NCBI GenBank assembly: GCA_002725445.1
Contig: PBPD01000082.1
Span: 1-13,830, forward strand
Length of the DNA: 13,830 bases
Direction: 5' to 3'
DNA from: Rickettsiales bacterium
GTDB taxonomy: Bacteria > Pseudomonadota > Alphaproteobacteria > Rickettsiales > UBA3002
A program made the translations under genes and the position numbers. This document shows, in pieces, positions 1 to 7,099 of the stretch. Each line of letters opens with the position of its first letter. The stretch's first letter is position 1. The notes beneath the pieces were generated by a model, which made no database searches, was not told where the DNA came from, and worked only from the letters and a program-made list of their open reading frames with translations.

Positions 1-865
1 TCCATTGCTTCGGCCGCGACGGGGTGCGATGCTCTATACGGCGATTGTCCGATTGTAATGTTGCATATTGCGCCTGCCCGCGCGAGCGTCGCTCCAGCCA
101 CAACGCAACCATCACAAACAACAACAGATAGGCTGCCAGTTTTGCCGCCGTGCCAATTTCGCCCATGCCATACCAAGCGCGGTATATACCAGTAGTAAAA
201 CTTTCCACGCCAAGCAGATATACCGTGCCGAAGTCAGCCAGCGTTTCCATCAGCACCAACGAAAGCCCCACCACAAGCGCCGGGCGCGCGGCAGGAATAG
301 CGATGCGATACCACCATTGCGATGCAGGCACACGCAACAGCAAAGCGGTTTCGTATAGCGCCGCACATTGATTGCGAAACGCCGCGCGCGCCAGCATGTA
401 AATATAGGGGAACAATGCCAGCGAGAGCAGCAACACTGCCCCGCCAAGGCTACGTATATTAGGGAAGATATACTCACCCACCTGCCAGCCCATGGCATCA
501 CGCAAAGCGGTCTGAACTATACCGGCAGGCTCTAGCAAGCGTGTATAGACCATCGCCAGCACATAGGCCGGCACAGCCAAAGGCAGCAGAATAAGCCACT
601 CCAGCCATTTACGTCCCGGAAATTCGTAAAGCGTAATCCACCATGCCGTGCTCACGCCAAAGGCAAAGCTCAAAATGCCCACCCCGACAACCAGCAAAAT
701 ACTATTGATCACGTAGCGGGGCAGAACCGTTTCGCTAAAATGGGCTAGCGTACCATTATCAGGCGCAAAAAAAGCCAGCACTATAGTGGCTAGCGGTATG
801 GCCAGTACAATCGCACACAGCCATACCGCAGTTCGTAAAAATGTATTTTTACTGCCAGCTAACAC
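1..865 (-). CDS. fbpB: Ferric-iron ABC transporter permease (FbpB-like), 3' part outside window
   Basis: Inner-membrane permease that would pass Fe3+ from the periplasmic binding protein into the cytoplasm. The frame is open from a GTG at 863-865 to the window edge, giving 288 residues with no stop. Hydrophobic segments lie near residues 12-33, 52-75, 88-108, 138-160, 194-218 and 241-256. A cytoplasmic EAA-type loop lies at about 172-196 (ALYETALLLRVPASQWW and following). The chain then enters a basic linker (LERRSRGQAQY), as FbpB/SfuB proteins do between their two fused permease halves, so roughly half of a ~540-residue protein is probably visible. The start codon overlaps the 3' end of the binding-protein gene by 17 bases in another frame, which implies one operon and coupled translation. 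GTG is inferred: no strong ribosome site is seen and no ATG fits. Iron is inferred from the neighbour; thiamine permeases are related. Confidence 0.85.
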   Translation of the reverse strand, partial: MLAGSKNTFLRTAVWLCAIVLAIPLATIVLAFFAPDNGTLAHFSETVLPRYVINSILLVVGVGILSFAFGVSTAWWITLYEFPGRKWLEWLILLPLAVPAYVLAMVYTRLLEPAGIVQTALRDAMGWQVGEYIFPNIRSLGGAVLLLSLALFPYIYMLARAAFRNQCAALYETALLLRVPASQWWYRIAIPAARPALVVGLSLVLMETLADFGTVYLLGVESFTTGIYRAWYGMGEIGTAAKLAAYLLLFVMVALWLERRSRGQAQYATLQSDNRRIEHRTPSRPKQW

Positions 866-1862
866 GATCAAAAATTTTCACCGCCTCGGCATTGTATTTA
901 CCGACCTGCTCCAGATTCAGCGTGTCCTGCTTAAACTCGCCCCATTTGGCTACGGTTTCATTAGGCGCCACGGAAGGAACAGCCGGATATTCATAATTGT
1001 GATTCGTGAAGAAACGTTGCCCCTCATCGCTTACAAAGAACTCCATCAGCTTGATGGCATTATCTTTATTTTTGGCGTGCGCGGTTACACCGCCACCACG
1101 AACATTAACATGGGTGCCACGGCCATCCTGATTAGGGAAGCACAGGGTGATTTTCTGCGCCAGCTCACGATCACGTGGATCTTCCGAATTTAACAATAAG
1201 CCATAATAATAGGTGTTGGACACTGCAATATTACCCTCACCTACAGCCAGTGCACGCAACTGGTCACGGTCACCACCTTCGGGTTTCTTCGCCATGTTAC
1301 GCACTACACCTGCCGCCCATTGCTCGGCTGCTTCCGCACCGTTATGCGCGATAAGCGAAGCCAGAAGAGACTGGTTGTAAATGTTGTTTGAAGAACGAAT
1401 CAGGACAGAATCTTCCCACATATCCGAACTCAGCGCTTCGTAACGACACGCAAACCCATCACGCGGGTTGCGCTCAGAATCATAGAATAGGGCACGGGCA
1501 CGCACTGCCACGCCATACCACTGACCATCTGGACCACGCAAATGCGATGGAATACGTTCGTTCAAATAATCTGATTCAATGGCCTGCAACACGCCTTTTT
1601 CTTTTGCCTGGTAGATATTGCCAATATCAACCGTCAACAACAAATCGGCGGGTGTGTGCTGGCCTTCTTTTTCCAGACGCGTCAGCAATGCGTCCGGCGA
1701 TCCGCTGGTAAAGTTCACCTCAATGCCCGTTTGCTCGGTAAATGCATCCAGCAATGGACGAATGAGATGCTCTTTCTGGGCAGAATAGATGTTCACTTCA
1801 TCTGCTGCGATTGCCTGCGCGGACATTGCAAGCGCCGCGAGACATAATAGTATAAAGCGCAT
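849..1862 (-). CDS. fbpA: Periplasmic Fe3+-binding protein of ABC transporter (FbpA/FutA-like)
   Basis: Captures ferric iron in the periplasm and delivers it to the permease encoded next. 337 residues, the usual length. Residues 1-19 form a signal peptide (basic Arg2, hydrophobic core, cleavage after AIA). The mature protein begins ADEVNIYSAQKEHLIRP, typical of the family. The triple tyrosine Tyr218-220 (SNTYYYG) matches the iron-ligand tyrosines of FutA/FbpA proteins. FPNQDGRGTHVN at 242-253 and SSNNIYNQSLLASLI near 157-171 are also family signatures. Cys139 and Cys241 could form a disulfide after export. The ATG at 1860-1862 is preceded by GGGGAGGG at 5-base spacing, a strong ribosome site. 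A Fur-box-like sequence lies 18 bases upstream of the start, so repression by iron is likely. The metal is assigned from family resemblance. Confidence 0.93.
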   Translation of the reverse strand: MRFILLCLAALAMSAQAIAADEVNIYSAQKEHLIRPLLDAFTEQTGIEVNFTSGSPDALLTRLEKEGQHTPADLLLTVDIGNIYQAKEKGVLQAIESDYLNERIPSHLRGPDGQWYGVAVRARALFYDSERNPRDGFACRYEALSSDMWEDSVLIRSSNNIYNQSLLASLIAHNGAEAAEQWAAGVVRNMAKKPEGGDRDQLRALAVGEGNIAVSNTYYYGLLLNSEDPRDRELAQKITLCFPNQDGRGTHVNVRGGGVTAHAKNKDNAIKLMEFFVSDEGQRFFTNHNYEYPAVPSVAPNETVAKWGEFKQDTLNLEQVGKYNAEAVKIFDRVSWQ

Positions 1863-1879
1863 AAAGCCCTCCCCTTATT

Positions 1880-1898
1880 GTGAATGAGAATTAGTCGC
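1880..1898. promoter_or_regulatory. Candidate Fur box upstream of the iron-transport genes
   Basis: The 19 bases match the E. coli Fur consensus (GATAATGATAATCATTATC) at 12 of 19 positions, with a run AATGA-AAT. The site lies 18-36 bases upstream of the fbpA start codon and overlaps a possible -10 element (CACAAT on the minus strand, 1877-1882), where a repressor would block transcription. Position and target gene support the call. If the organism uses Irr or RirA instead of Fur, the true operator may differ. Confidence 0.45.
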
Positions 1899-1910
1899 AG
1901 CAATAGCCCT

Positions 1911-1943
1911 AAGCGAAGCTAATGTCTAGCACTAACTTCGCCT
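1911..1943 (-). terminator. 14-bp RNA hairpin just after metE
   Basis: Starting 9 bases after the metE stop, the minus-strand RNA folds into a continuous 14-bp stem with a 5-base loop (CTAGA). Three of the pairs are G-U wobbles, and these become mismatches in plus-strand RNA, so the structure is built for minus-strand transcripts. No U tract follows. It may be an imperfect intrinsic terminator, a 3'-end stabiliser or an attenuating hairpin between metE and the iron operon. Confidence 0.55.
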
Positions 1944-1952
1944 CATTCAGGA

Positions 1953-4256
1953 TTAACTTGCTTGGCGGTTCTCACCCACTTTTTCACGCATTGTCTTGGC
2001 CGCTTGTACCATCGCACGCAAAGCCGACTCGACTTCTTCCCAACCGCGTGTTTTCAGGCCACAGTCTGGATTAACCCAAAGCTGCTCTGGGTTTAATACT
2101 TCCAATGCCTTGCTCAGCAGATATTCCATCTCGCTTTGCTTAGGCACGCGTGGGCTGTGAATGTCATATACGCCCGGTCCAATCTGGTTTGGATAGTCAA
2201 ACTCAACGAAAGCATCCAGCAGTTCCATCGCCGAACGCGAGGTTTCGATCGAGATCACATCCGCATCCATAGCCGCTACGGCTTTGATGATGTCATTGAA
2301 CTCAGAATAACACATGTGCGTGTGAATCTGCGTGGTGTTTTCCACACCCGAAGCGGTAATACGGAACGAATCTACCGCCCATTTCAGGTAGGATTCCCAA
2401 TCGCTACGGCGCAGCGGCAAGCCTTCACGCAGTGCAGCCTCGTCAATCTGGATCACTTTGATGCCAGCCTCTTCAAGGTCAATCACTTCATCGCGAATGG
2501 CCAGACCAATCTGCTTACAGGTGGTCTCACGCGGCTGATCATCACGCACAAACGACCACTGCAGAATGGTAACAGGACCCGTTAACATACCTTTCATCAC
2601 CTGCTCGGTCTTGGATTGCGCAAACGTAGCCCAGCGCACGGTCATTGGCTCAGGGCGCGACACATCACCGAAAATGATCGGTGGTTTCACGCAGCGCGAA
2701 CCGTAGCTCTGCACCCAACCAAACTTGGTGAAAGCAAAACCATTCAGCTTCTCGCCGAAATACTCCACCATGTCGTTACGTTCGAATTCGCCGTGCACCA
2801 ATACATCCAGCCCCACCTCTTCCTGGAAACGAATGCATTTTTCGGTTTCCTGCTCGAGGAAGCTGTCGTATTGCGCACGATCCAGCTCACCTTTTTTGAA
2901 CTGCGCACGTTTAGCACGCACCTCTTTGGTTTGTGGAAACGAACCGATAGTAGTGGTTGGCAACACAGGCAGGTTCAGATTTGCTTCCTGGCCTTTAATG
3001 CGCTCTGCAAATGGCGCTTTGCGATTTAGCATCTTATCATCAACACTGGCCAAACGCTCTTTCACGGCTTTGTTGTGAATGCGTTCGGACACGCCACGCG
3101 CCTGCACAGCCTTCGCATTCGCTTCCAGCACGCCGGCAGTGTCTTTACCGTTGATGGTATTTGCAATAGCGGCCACTTCGTCCAGCTTCTGCACTGCAAA
3201 TGCCAGCCATTGCTTTAACTCATCATCCAGCTCGGCTTCCGCATCCAGATCAACCGGGCTATGCAACAGCGAGCAGCTAGGCGCAACCACCAGACGCTCG
3301 GTGCCCATACGCTCTGCCGCTTTCTGAATCGTATCCAGCGCTTTGCTCAGATCTGTCTTCCAGATGTTGCGGCCATCCACCACGCCCAACGACAGGAGTT
3401 GATTTTCCTGCAACAGAGGCACAATGTCGTTCAGCTGCTCTGGGGCACGCACGAGGTCGATATGCAATCCGTCTACTGGAAGATTAGCCGCCAACTCAGC
3501 ATTGTCACGCAGGCCTTCGAAATAGGTGGTGAGCATAAGCTTCACGCCCGTCTTCGCATTCGCAATCGTGCTGTAGGCTTCGCGGTATGCTTCTTTCTGC
3601 GCATCACTCAAATCCAGCGCCAGACAAGGCTCGTCGATCTGCACCCATGTAGCGCCGGCTTCCGCCAATTGCTTCAGTAGCTCCACATACACAGGCACCA
3701 GTTTGTTCCACAGCGCAACAGGCGATGCTTCGCTGTCACGAATTTTACCCAGACTCAGGAAGGTAACAGGGCCGATGATTACCGGACGTGTATCGAAGCC
3801 TTTTTCTTTCGCTTCCTTATACTGCTCGACAGCTTTCGCGGTGCTCAGCTTAAAGCTCTGATCCGCGTCGAATTCCGGCACAATATAGTGGTAGTTAGTG
3901 TCGAACCATTTGGTCATTTCCATTGCCACCACATCTACACCGTCGCCCTGCAGGCCACGCGCCATCGCAAAATAGGTGGCCAACTCGCCCTTACCTTTAA
4001 CTGAAGCATAGCGATCCGGCACCACACCAAACATATGAATGTGATCCAACACCTGATCATACAGCGAGAAATCATTGCTAGGAATGAAGTTCAATCCCGC
4101 TTCTTTCTGGCGCTTCCAGTTTGCTTCACGAATATCGGCAGCCATTTGCATGAGTTCCTGCTCGCTGCTGTCGCCTTTCCAGAACGCTTCAACCGCTTTT
4201 TTCAATTCGCGGTTAGCACCAATACGGGGGAATCCCAAATTTGCAGCAAAAGCCAT
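1953..4256 (-). CDS. metE: Cobalamin-independent methionine synthase MetE
   Basis: Cytoplasmic zinc enzyme that moves a methyl group from 5-methyltetrahydropteroyl-tri-L-glutamate to homocysteine, the last step of methionine synthesis, without vitamin B12. 767 residues (E. coli MetE has 753), with both (beta/alpha)8 barrels present. The N-terminal LGFPRIGANRELKKA is the family start. The catalytic zinc ligands are all in place: His647 and Cys649 (HTHMC), Glu671 (SIETSRS) and Cys732 (NPDCGLKTRGW). The frame extends 26 codons further upstream, but that part is hydrophobic and unlike MetE. The ATG at 4254-4256 has an AGGTAGG ribosome site and gives the normal N-terminus. The ~100-base leader also holds the end of the previous transcript, and I see no cobalamin or SAM riboswitch in it. 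No frameshift or missing motif. Confidence 0.98.
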   Translation of the reverse strand: MAFAANLGFPRIGANRELKKAVEAFWKGDSSEQELMQMAADIREANWKRQKEAGLNFIPSNDFSLYDQVLDHIHMFGVVPDRYASVKGKGELATYFAMARGLQGDGVDVVAMEMTKWFDTNYHYIVPEFDADQSFKLSTAKAVEQYKEAKEKGFDTRPVIIGPVTFLSLGKIRDSEASPVALWNKLVPVYVELLKQLAEAGATWVQIDEPCLALDLSDAQKEAYREAYSTIANAKTGVKLMLTTYFEGLRDNAELAANLPVDGLHIDLVRAPEQLNDIVPLLQENQLLSLGVVDGRNIWKTDLSKALDTIQKAAERMGTERLVVAPSCSLLHSPVDLDAEAELDDELKQWLAFAVQKLDEVAAIANTINGKDTAGVLEANAKAVQARGVSERIHNKAVKERLASVDDKMLNRKAPFAERIKGQEANLNLPVLPTTTIGSFPQTKEVRAKRAQFKKGELDRAQYDSFLEQETEKCIRFQEEVGLDVLVHGEFERNDMVEYFGEKLNGFAFTKFGWVQSYGSRCVKPPIIFGDVSRPEPMTVRWATFAQSKTEQVMKGMLTGPVTILQWSFVRDDQPRETTCKQIGLAIRDEVIDLEEAGIKVIQIDEAALREGLPLRRSDWESYLKWAVDSFRITASGVENTTQIHTHMCYSEFNDIIKAVAAMDADVISIETSRSAMELLDAFVEFDYPNQIGPGVYDIHSPRVPKQSEMEYLLSKALEVLNPEQLWVNPDCGLKTRGWEEVESALRAMVQAAKTMREKVGENRQAS

Positions 4257-4314
4257 GATCTGCCTACCTTTCATATAATAATTGCAGAAGATTAAGGGGC
4301 TTACCGCAATAGCG

Positions 4315-4341
4315 AAAAAAAACAGGCATAGCAAGCCTTTT
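4315..4341 (-). terminator. Possible intrinsic terminator after the DUF2244 gene
   Basis: Sixteen bases after the DUF2244 stop, the minus strand reads AGGC-TTGCTAT-GCCT, then G and eight T. The stem is only 4 bp and GC-rich, but the long T run and the position between two same-strand genes fit a weak Rho-independent terminator that separates this gene from metE. The AAAA before the stem can also pair with part of the T run. Confidence 0.4.
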
Positions 4342-4356
4342 CGAGGGTTTTGTACG

Positions 4357-4860
4357 TTATTGGTGCGGCAGTGCTTTCAGGCGCAAACGCAATGCTTCTT
4401 TCAATTGTGTGCAAATATAGTTTTTTTCATCATCCGCAATATAGCGGCCAAGCTCCACTGTGCTGCCCTGCGCATATAGTCTGAGCGGTGCTTTGCGCCC
4501 CTCACCCTCGCGAAGCACGCGCATCATACCTGGCTCCAACTGCCAGTGTTGCGCCCGCCCTTTTGCGTCTACATGTTCCAGATGCAAATAGTCATTATCC
4601 AATTGCACATGCTCATATGCTTTGGCGTGCCTGAAATAGCTTTTGAATGCCCAATAGATCAGCAATACATCCACCCCCATAAAGCCCACCACAGGCCATG
4701 CGCCCTGCAAAAAGAAGATACTACCGATGAACAAACTAATGCCCCCAACCCACCACATGAGATTTTCAAAATGCGCATAACTCATGCTGCAATTGGGACA
4801 TAGATAGAGGTCGCAATAATTGCCCTGCGAACCTTGTATGTCGGATCCGCGAATTATCAT
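4357..4860 (-). CDS. DUF2244 family small membrane protein
   Basis: 167 residues, function unknown. Two adjacent membrane helices lie at about residues 34-52 and 55-73, separated by the conserved-looking turn QGAWPVVGFMGVDV. A soluble C-terminal domain of about 90 residues follows (FRHAKAYEHVQLDNDYLHLEHVD, ending in VELGRYIADDEK). This order, and the PNCSMS segment before the first helix where relatives have PNRSLS, identify DUF2244, a family common in Alphaproteobacteria. A Cys21-Cys24 pair precedes helix 1. The frame continues 40 codons upstream, but the added part runs through the promoter and is not family-like, so I chose the ATG at 4858-4860. That start has no Shine-Dalgarno sequence and an extended -10 element ends six bases before it, implying leaderless mRNA. 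Divergent from the ceramidase pair. Confidence 0.87.
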   Translation of the reverse strand: MIIRGSDIQGSQGNYCDLYLCPNCSMSYAHFENLMWWVGGISLFIGSIFFLQGAWPVVGFMGVDVLLIYWAFKSYFRHAKAYEHVQLDNDYLHLEHVDAKGRAQHWQLEPGMMRVLREGEGRKAPLRLYAQGSTVELGRYIADDEKNYICTQLKEALRLRLKALPHQ

Positions 4861-4866
4861 GTTGCT

Positions 4867-4875
4867 ATTATAGCA
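4867..4875 (-). promoter_or_regulatory. Extended -10 promoter for leaderless DUF2244 mRNA
   Basis: Minus-strand TGCTATAAT is a perfect extended -10 (TGnTATAAT). Its last base is six bases before the DUF2244 ATG, so transcription should begin at or next to the A of the start codon. No good -35 is visible, as expected when the TG extension is present. It sits in an 11-base near-perfect palindrome, GCTATAATAGC (4864-4874). Confidence 0.65.
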
Positions 4876-4924
4876 TATTTTTGCGTTGCGCCTAGCACCT
4901 CTTGCAGCGCAGCATAGGTTGTGA

Positions 4925-4953
4925 TTTCCAACGCTGAAGAATTCTAGTACAAT
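4925..4953 (+). promoter_or_regulatory. Sigma70-type promoter for the ceramidase pair
   Basis: TTTCCA (4925-4930, 4 of 6 matches to TTGACA), a 17-base spacer and TACAAT (4948-4953, 5 of 6 to TATAAT). The -10 ends seven bases before the ATG at 4961, so the start site should fall within about one base of the start codon. No ribosome site lies between them, so this mRNA is also probably leaderless. Confidence 0.55.
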
Positions 4954-4960
4954 CAATATT

Positions 4961-5695
4961 ATGGATTCTAAACTTAGCACCCCACTTGAGCCGTCCGATT
5001 CGCTGCAACACTTCTATGGTGTATGCGAGCGCCTTGGCCCCGGCATATGGGAAGAACCCCTAAATGTGCTGTCTAATTTTGCTTTTATCTTTGTCGCTTA
5101 CCGGCTGTACAAATATTATCACAAGCATCCTGATCTTGAAGAACGGTGGATTCTGGACATCCACTTCCTGACATTTCTTATCTTTATCATTGGTGGCGCT
5201 AGTATTGTCTTTCATGCCTACCCGACCATCACGACCGAATTGTTCGATGCGGTGCCGATATTCCTGTTCATCAACGCGTTCTTCTTCAGCGTGTTGTTCC
5301 GCATTGGTAAATGCAATTTGTTTCAGGCCACCATATGCTACATCGCCTTTGCAGGCTTCACGCATATGTTCATCAGCTATTTCCCGCGCGCGCTGAACGA
5401 CTCTATTGGTTATCTTTCTACCATGGTGGCACTCGGAATGATTGCCGTTTACCTACACCTTAAAGCGCGCCCTTCATCGCAATATTTCCTGATGGCGGCA
5501 CTGGTAGGCGTGGCGTCGCTGTTCTTCCGTTCGATCGACAACGCGGTATGCGACATTTTGCCCATAGGCACCCACTTCATGTGGCATATTCTGAACGCGC
5601 TACTCATCTTCATCGTGATGAAACAACTGATCCGTAACGTAAACCGCGAAGCACGCCTTAAGCGGCTCGGCTTAATAGATAAGCTGGAGCACTAA
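4961..5695 (+). CDS. Ceramidase-family membrane hydrolase (ACER/CREST type), copy 1
   Basis: Seven-helix integral membrane protein, 244 residues, of the alkaline ceramidase family, whose characterised eukaryotic members hydrolyse the amide bond of ceramides. The catalytic set of human ACER3 (Ser, His 4 later, Asp 11 later, then HxxxH) is present with the same internal spacing: Ser81, His85, Asp96, His205, His209 (SIVFH, FDAVPI, GTHFMWH). The N-terminus carries CE(X)7 EEPLNVLSN (22-39), where eukaryotic members bind calcium. RSID-AVCD at 190-197 is shared with the next gene. The C-terminus is basic and probably cytoplasmic. The start at 4961 has no Shine-Dalgarno sequence but lies right behind a promoter. 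First gene of a two-gene unit with a paralogue five bases downstream. The natural substrate is unknown; ceramide is only one possibility. Confidence 0.88.
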   Translation: MDSKLSTPLEPSDSLQHFYGVCERLGPGIWEEPLNVLSNFAFIFVAYRLYKYYHKHPDLEERWILDIHFLTFLIFIIGGASIVFHAYPTITTELFDAVPIFLFINAFFFSVLFRIGKCNLFQATICYIAFAGFTHMFISYFPRALNDSIGYLSTMVALGMIAVYLHLKARPSSQYFLMAALVGVASLFFRSIDNAVCDILPIGTHFMWHILNALLIFIVMKQLIRNVNREARLKRLGLIDKLEH

Positions 5696-5700
5696 CCTGC

Positions 5701-6387
5701 ATGGCAACAAACGACAACACCTTATCTTATCTTGATAATTACTGTGAACGTGCGGGCGAGTCCGGCTTGTTAGCTGAACCACTAAACGCCGTCACCAACC
5801 TGTTTTTCATCTTTTACGCCTTGCGTATAGCGCACTTGCTTTACCGCATGCCCAATCGCACCTTCCGCCATTGCTGGGACATTTGGCTGCTAACGGTTAT
5901 TCTTGCCATTATCGGTGTTGGCAGCGGCCTATGGCACACCTATGCCACGCGTTGGAGTGTGTTGATGGATGTCATACCGATCGCCCTTTTCATCCATTTC
6001 TATCTGGTCTTTTTTCTGCGGCGTGCGTTCAACTTTGGCCGTATCAAAACATTGCTCGGCTGGTTGGCGTTCATAGGGCTGACAACCTTGTTCGAACTGT
6101 TCGCATCGCCCGACATGCTGAATGGCACCATCATGTATGTGCCCACCTATGTCACCTTGGTGGTTATTGCACTGGCATGCTACCGCTATAATCGCGTCAT
6201 TGCCCCGCATATATGGATAGTGATCGCCATTTGGACTGCGTCACTTCTGTTCCGCACTATCGATAACAGCATCTGCGACAGCTTCCCTTATGGCACGCAT
6301 TTTGTGTGGCACATCTTTAACAGTATAGTGCTTTATCGTTTGCTAAAAATTCTCGTGGCACATCAACAGCCTGTGCGCACTGCTTAA
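5701..6387 (+). CDS. Ceramidase-family membrane hydrolase (ACER/CREST type), copy 2
   Basis: 228-residue seven-helix paralogue of the preceding gene. It keeps the whole catalytic set at matching spacing: Ser75, His79, Asp90, His200 and His204 (SGLWH, LMDVIPI, GTHFVWH), plus the CE---AEPLNAVTN N-terminal signature and RTIDNSICD. Outside these motifs the two proteins differ widely, so the duplication is old and both copies appear under selection. The gap to copy 1 is five bases and GGAG lies 12 bases before the ATG, which suggests coupled translation. The stop overlaps the stop of the convergent CPBP gene through a shared TTAA. The pair may act on two lipid substrates or form a heteromer; neither can be told from sequence. 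Confidence 0.87.
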   Translation: MATNDNTLSYLDNYCERAGESGLLAEPLNAVTNLFFIFYALRIAHLLYRMPNRTFRHCWDIWLLTVILAIIGVGSGLWHTYATRWSVLMDVIPIALFIHFYLVFFLRRAFNFGRIKTLLGWLAFIGLTTLFELFASPDMLNGTIMYVPTYVTLVVIALACYRYNRVIAPHIWIVIAIWTASLLFRTIDNSICDSFPYGTHFVWHIFNSIVLYRLLKILVAHQQPVRTA

Positions 6388-7061
6388 GGCTGAATATTAC
6401 CCGTGTAGAAAAAGTGGCCTAAGCCTATGGTGAACAGGAAGCAGCCATAAATGGCATGTTCAAACCACACCAGCCAGAACGAACGGGTTTTGTGGAATGT
6501 GTAAGAGAACATCACACCGCCAATTAGGGTGAGCGATATGGCCACCCAGTTATTAAACATAATATGCGCCAGCCCAAAGGCGATACCACTTGCCAAAATC
6601 ATACTATGCTTGGTCGGGAAGATATCCTGATAGCGCTCAAAGAAGAAAATACGGAATATAAACTCCTGCGGCCATGCCGATAACATCGGGTAAAACACCA
6701 TAATAAGCAGCCACAATTTTGGTAGCTCCTGCGGCAAAAACAGCAGTTTATCAGGCACGTAAAAAAAGGTCAGTGCAGCCAGCGCTATAGCACATACCAA
6801 AAAACGCGCCAGCACTGGCACCAGATTTTCCCGACTCATCAACTTGAGGCGATAATAATCCTTCAAATTGCGGCGCATGCTGAACTTAAGCACCGCAAAA
6901 CATAATAGTACCAAGGCCCATAACGCCACAAACAATACGCCTATCAGCGGAAAGAAATAAAACACCACAGGCAGCCCTACAAACAGGGCGATACATTCCA
7001 GCCAGCGCTTACATTTCAGCGCAATGTCAGCAGTGTGGGTATGGGGCATCGCTTCATTCAT
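6384..7061 (-). CDS. CPBP-family intramembrane protease-like protein (CAAX protease/Abi)
   Basis: 225-residue polytopic membrane protein related to Rce1/CPBP glutamic proteases, with about six to eight hydrophobic segments. Motif 1 reads PQEFIFR (131-137), Gln-Glu where the family usually has Glu-Glu (EExxxR). Motif 2 is FGLAH (162-166, His166). Motif 3 is EHAIYG (His202). The Gln replaces the first Glu, which is catalytic in MmRce1; I believe a PQE subfamily exists, so activity is uncertain. The start is chosen at 7059-7061, after AGGGGG; a second ATG at 7047-7049 is possible. An earlier in-frame ATG (7187) would overlap the regulator gene and is unlikely. The ribosome site lies partly in a small palindrome, CCTAAATTAGG (7066-7076). 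Last gene of the two-component cluster, 38 bases after the second regulator. Confidence 0.85.
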   Translation of the reverse strand: MNEAMPHTHTADIALKCKRWLECIALFVGLPVVFYFFPLIGVLFVALWALVLLCFAVLKFSMRRNLKDYYRLKLMSRENLVPVLARFLVCAIALAALTFFYVPDKLLFLPQELPKLWLLIMVFYPMLSAWPQEFIFRIFFFERYQDIFPTKHSMILASGIAFGLAHIMFNNWVAISLTLIGGVMFSYTFHKTRSFWLVWFEHAIYGCFLFTIGLGHFFYTGNIQP

Positions 7062-7099
7062 GCCCCCTAATTTAGGTGTGTTTTCGCAGAAGTACAGAC

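Noticed and set aside
786..1193. 135-codon plus-strand frame antisense to the iron-binding protein gene
   Set aside because: The opposite strand encodes an intact FbpA-like protein with signal peptide and ligand tyrosines; the plus frame has no ribosome site or known motif.
2136..3680. Several long open frames on the plus strand inside metE (up to about 150 codons)
   Set aside because: They lie wholly antisense to a complete, well-conserved metE, show no recognisable domain and have odd residue composition. Shadows of the coding strand.
4257..4334. 26-codon N-terminal extension of MetE
   Set aside because: The extension is hydrophobic and resembles no MetE; the ATG at 4256 has a ribosome site and matches the family start. 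A signal peptide on a cytoplasmic enzyme is implausible.
4257..4356. Riboswitch (cobalamin or SAM) upstream of metE
   Set aside because: Only about 100 bases are available, part of them terminator-like. No B12-box-like or SAM-II-like conserved core is seen.
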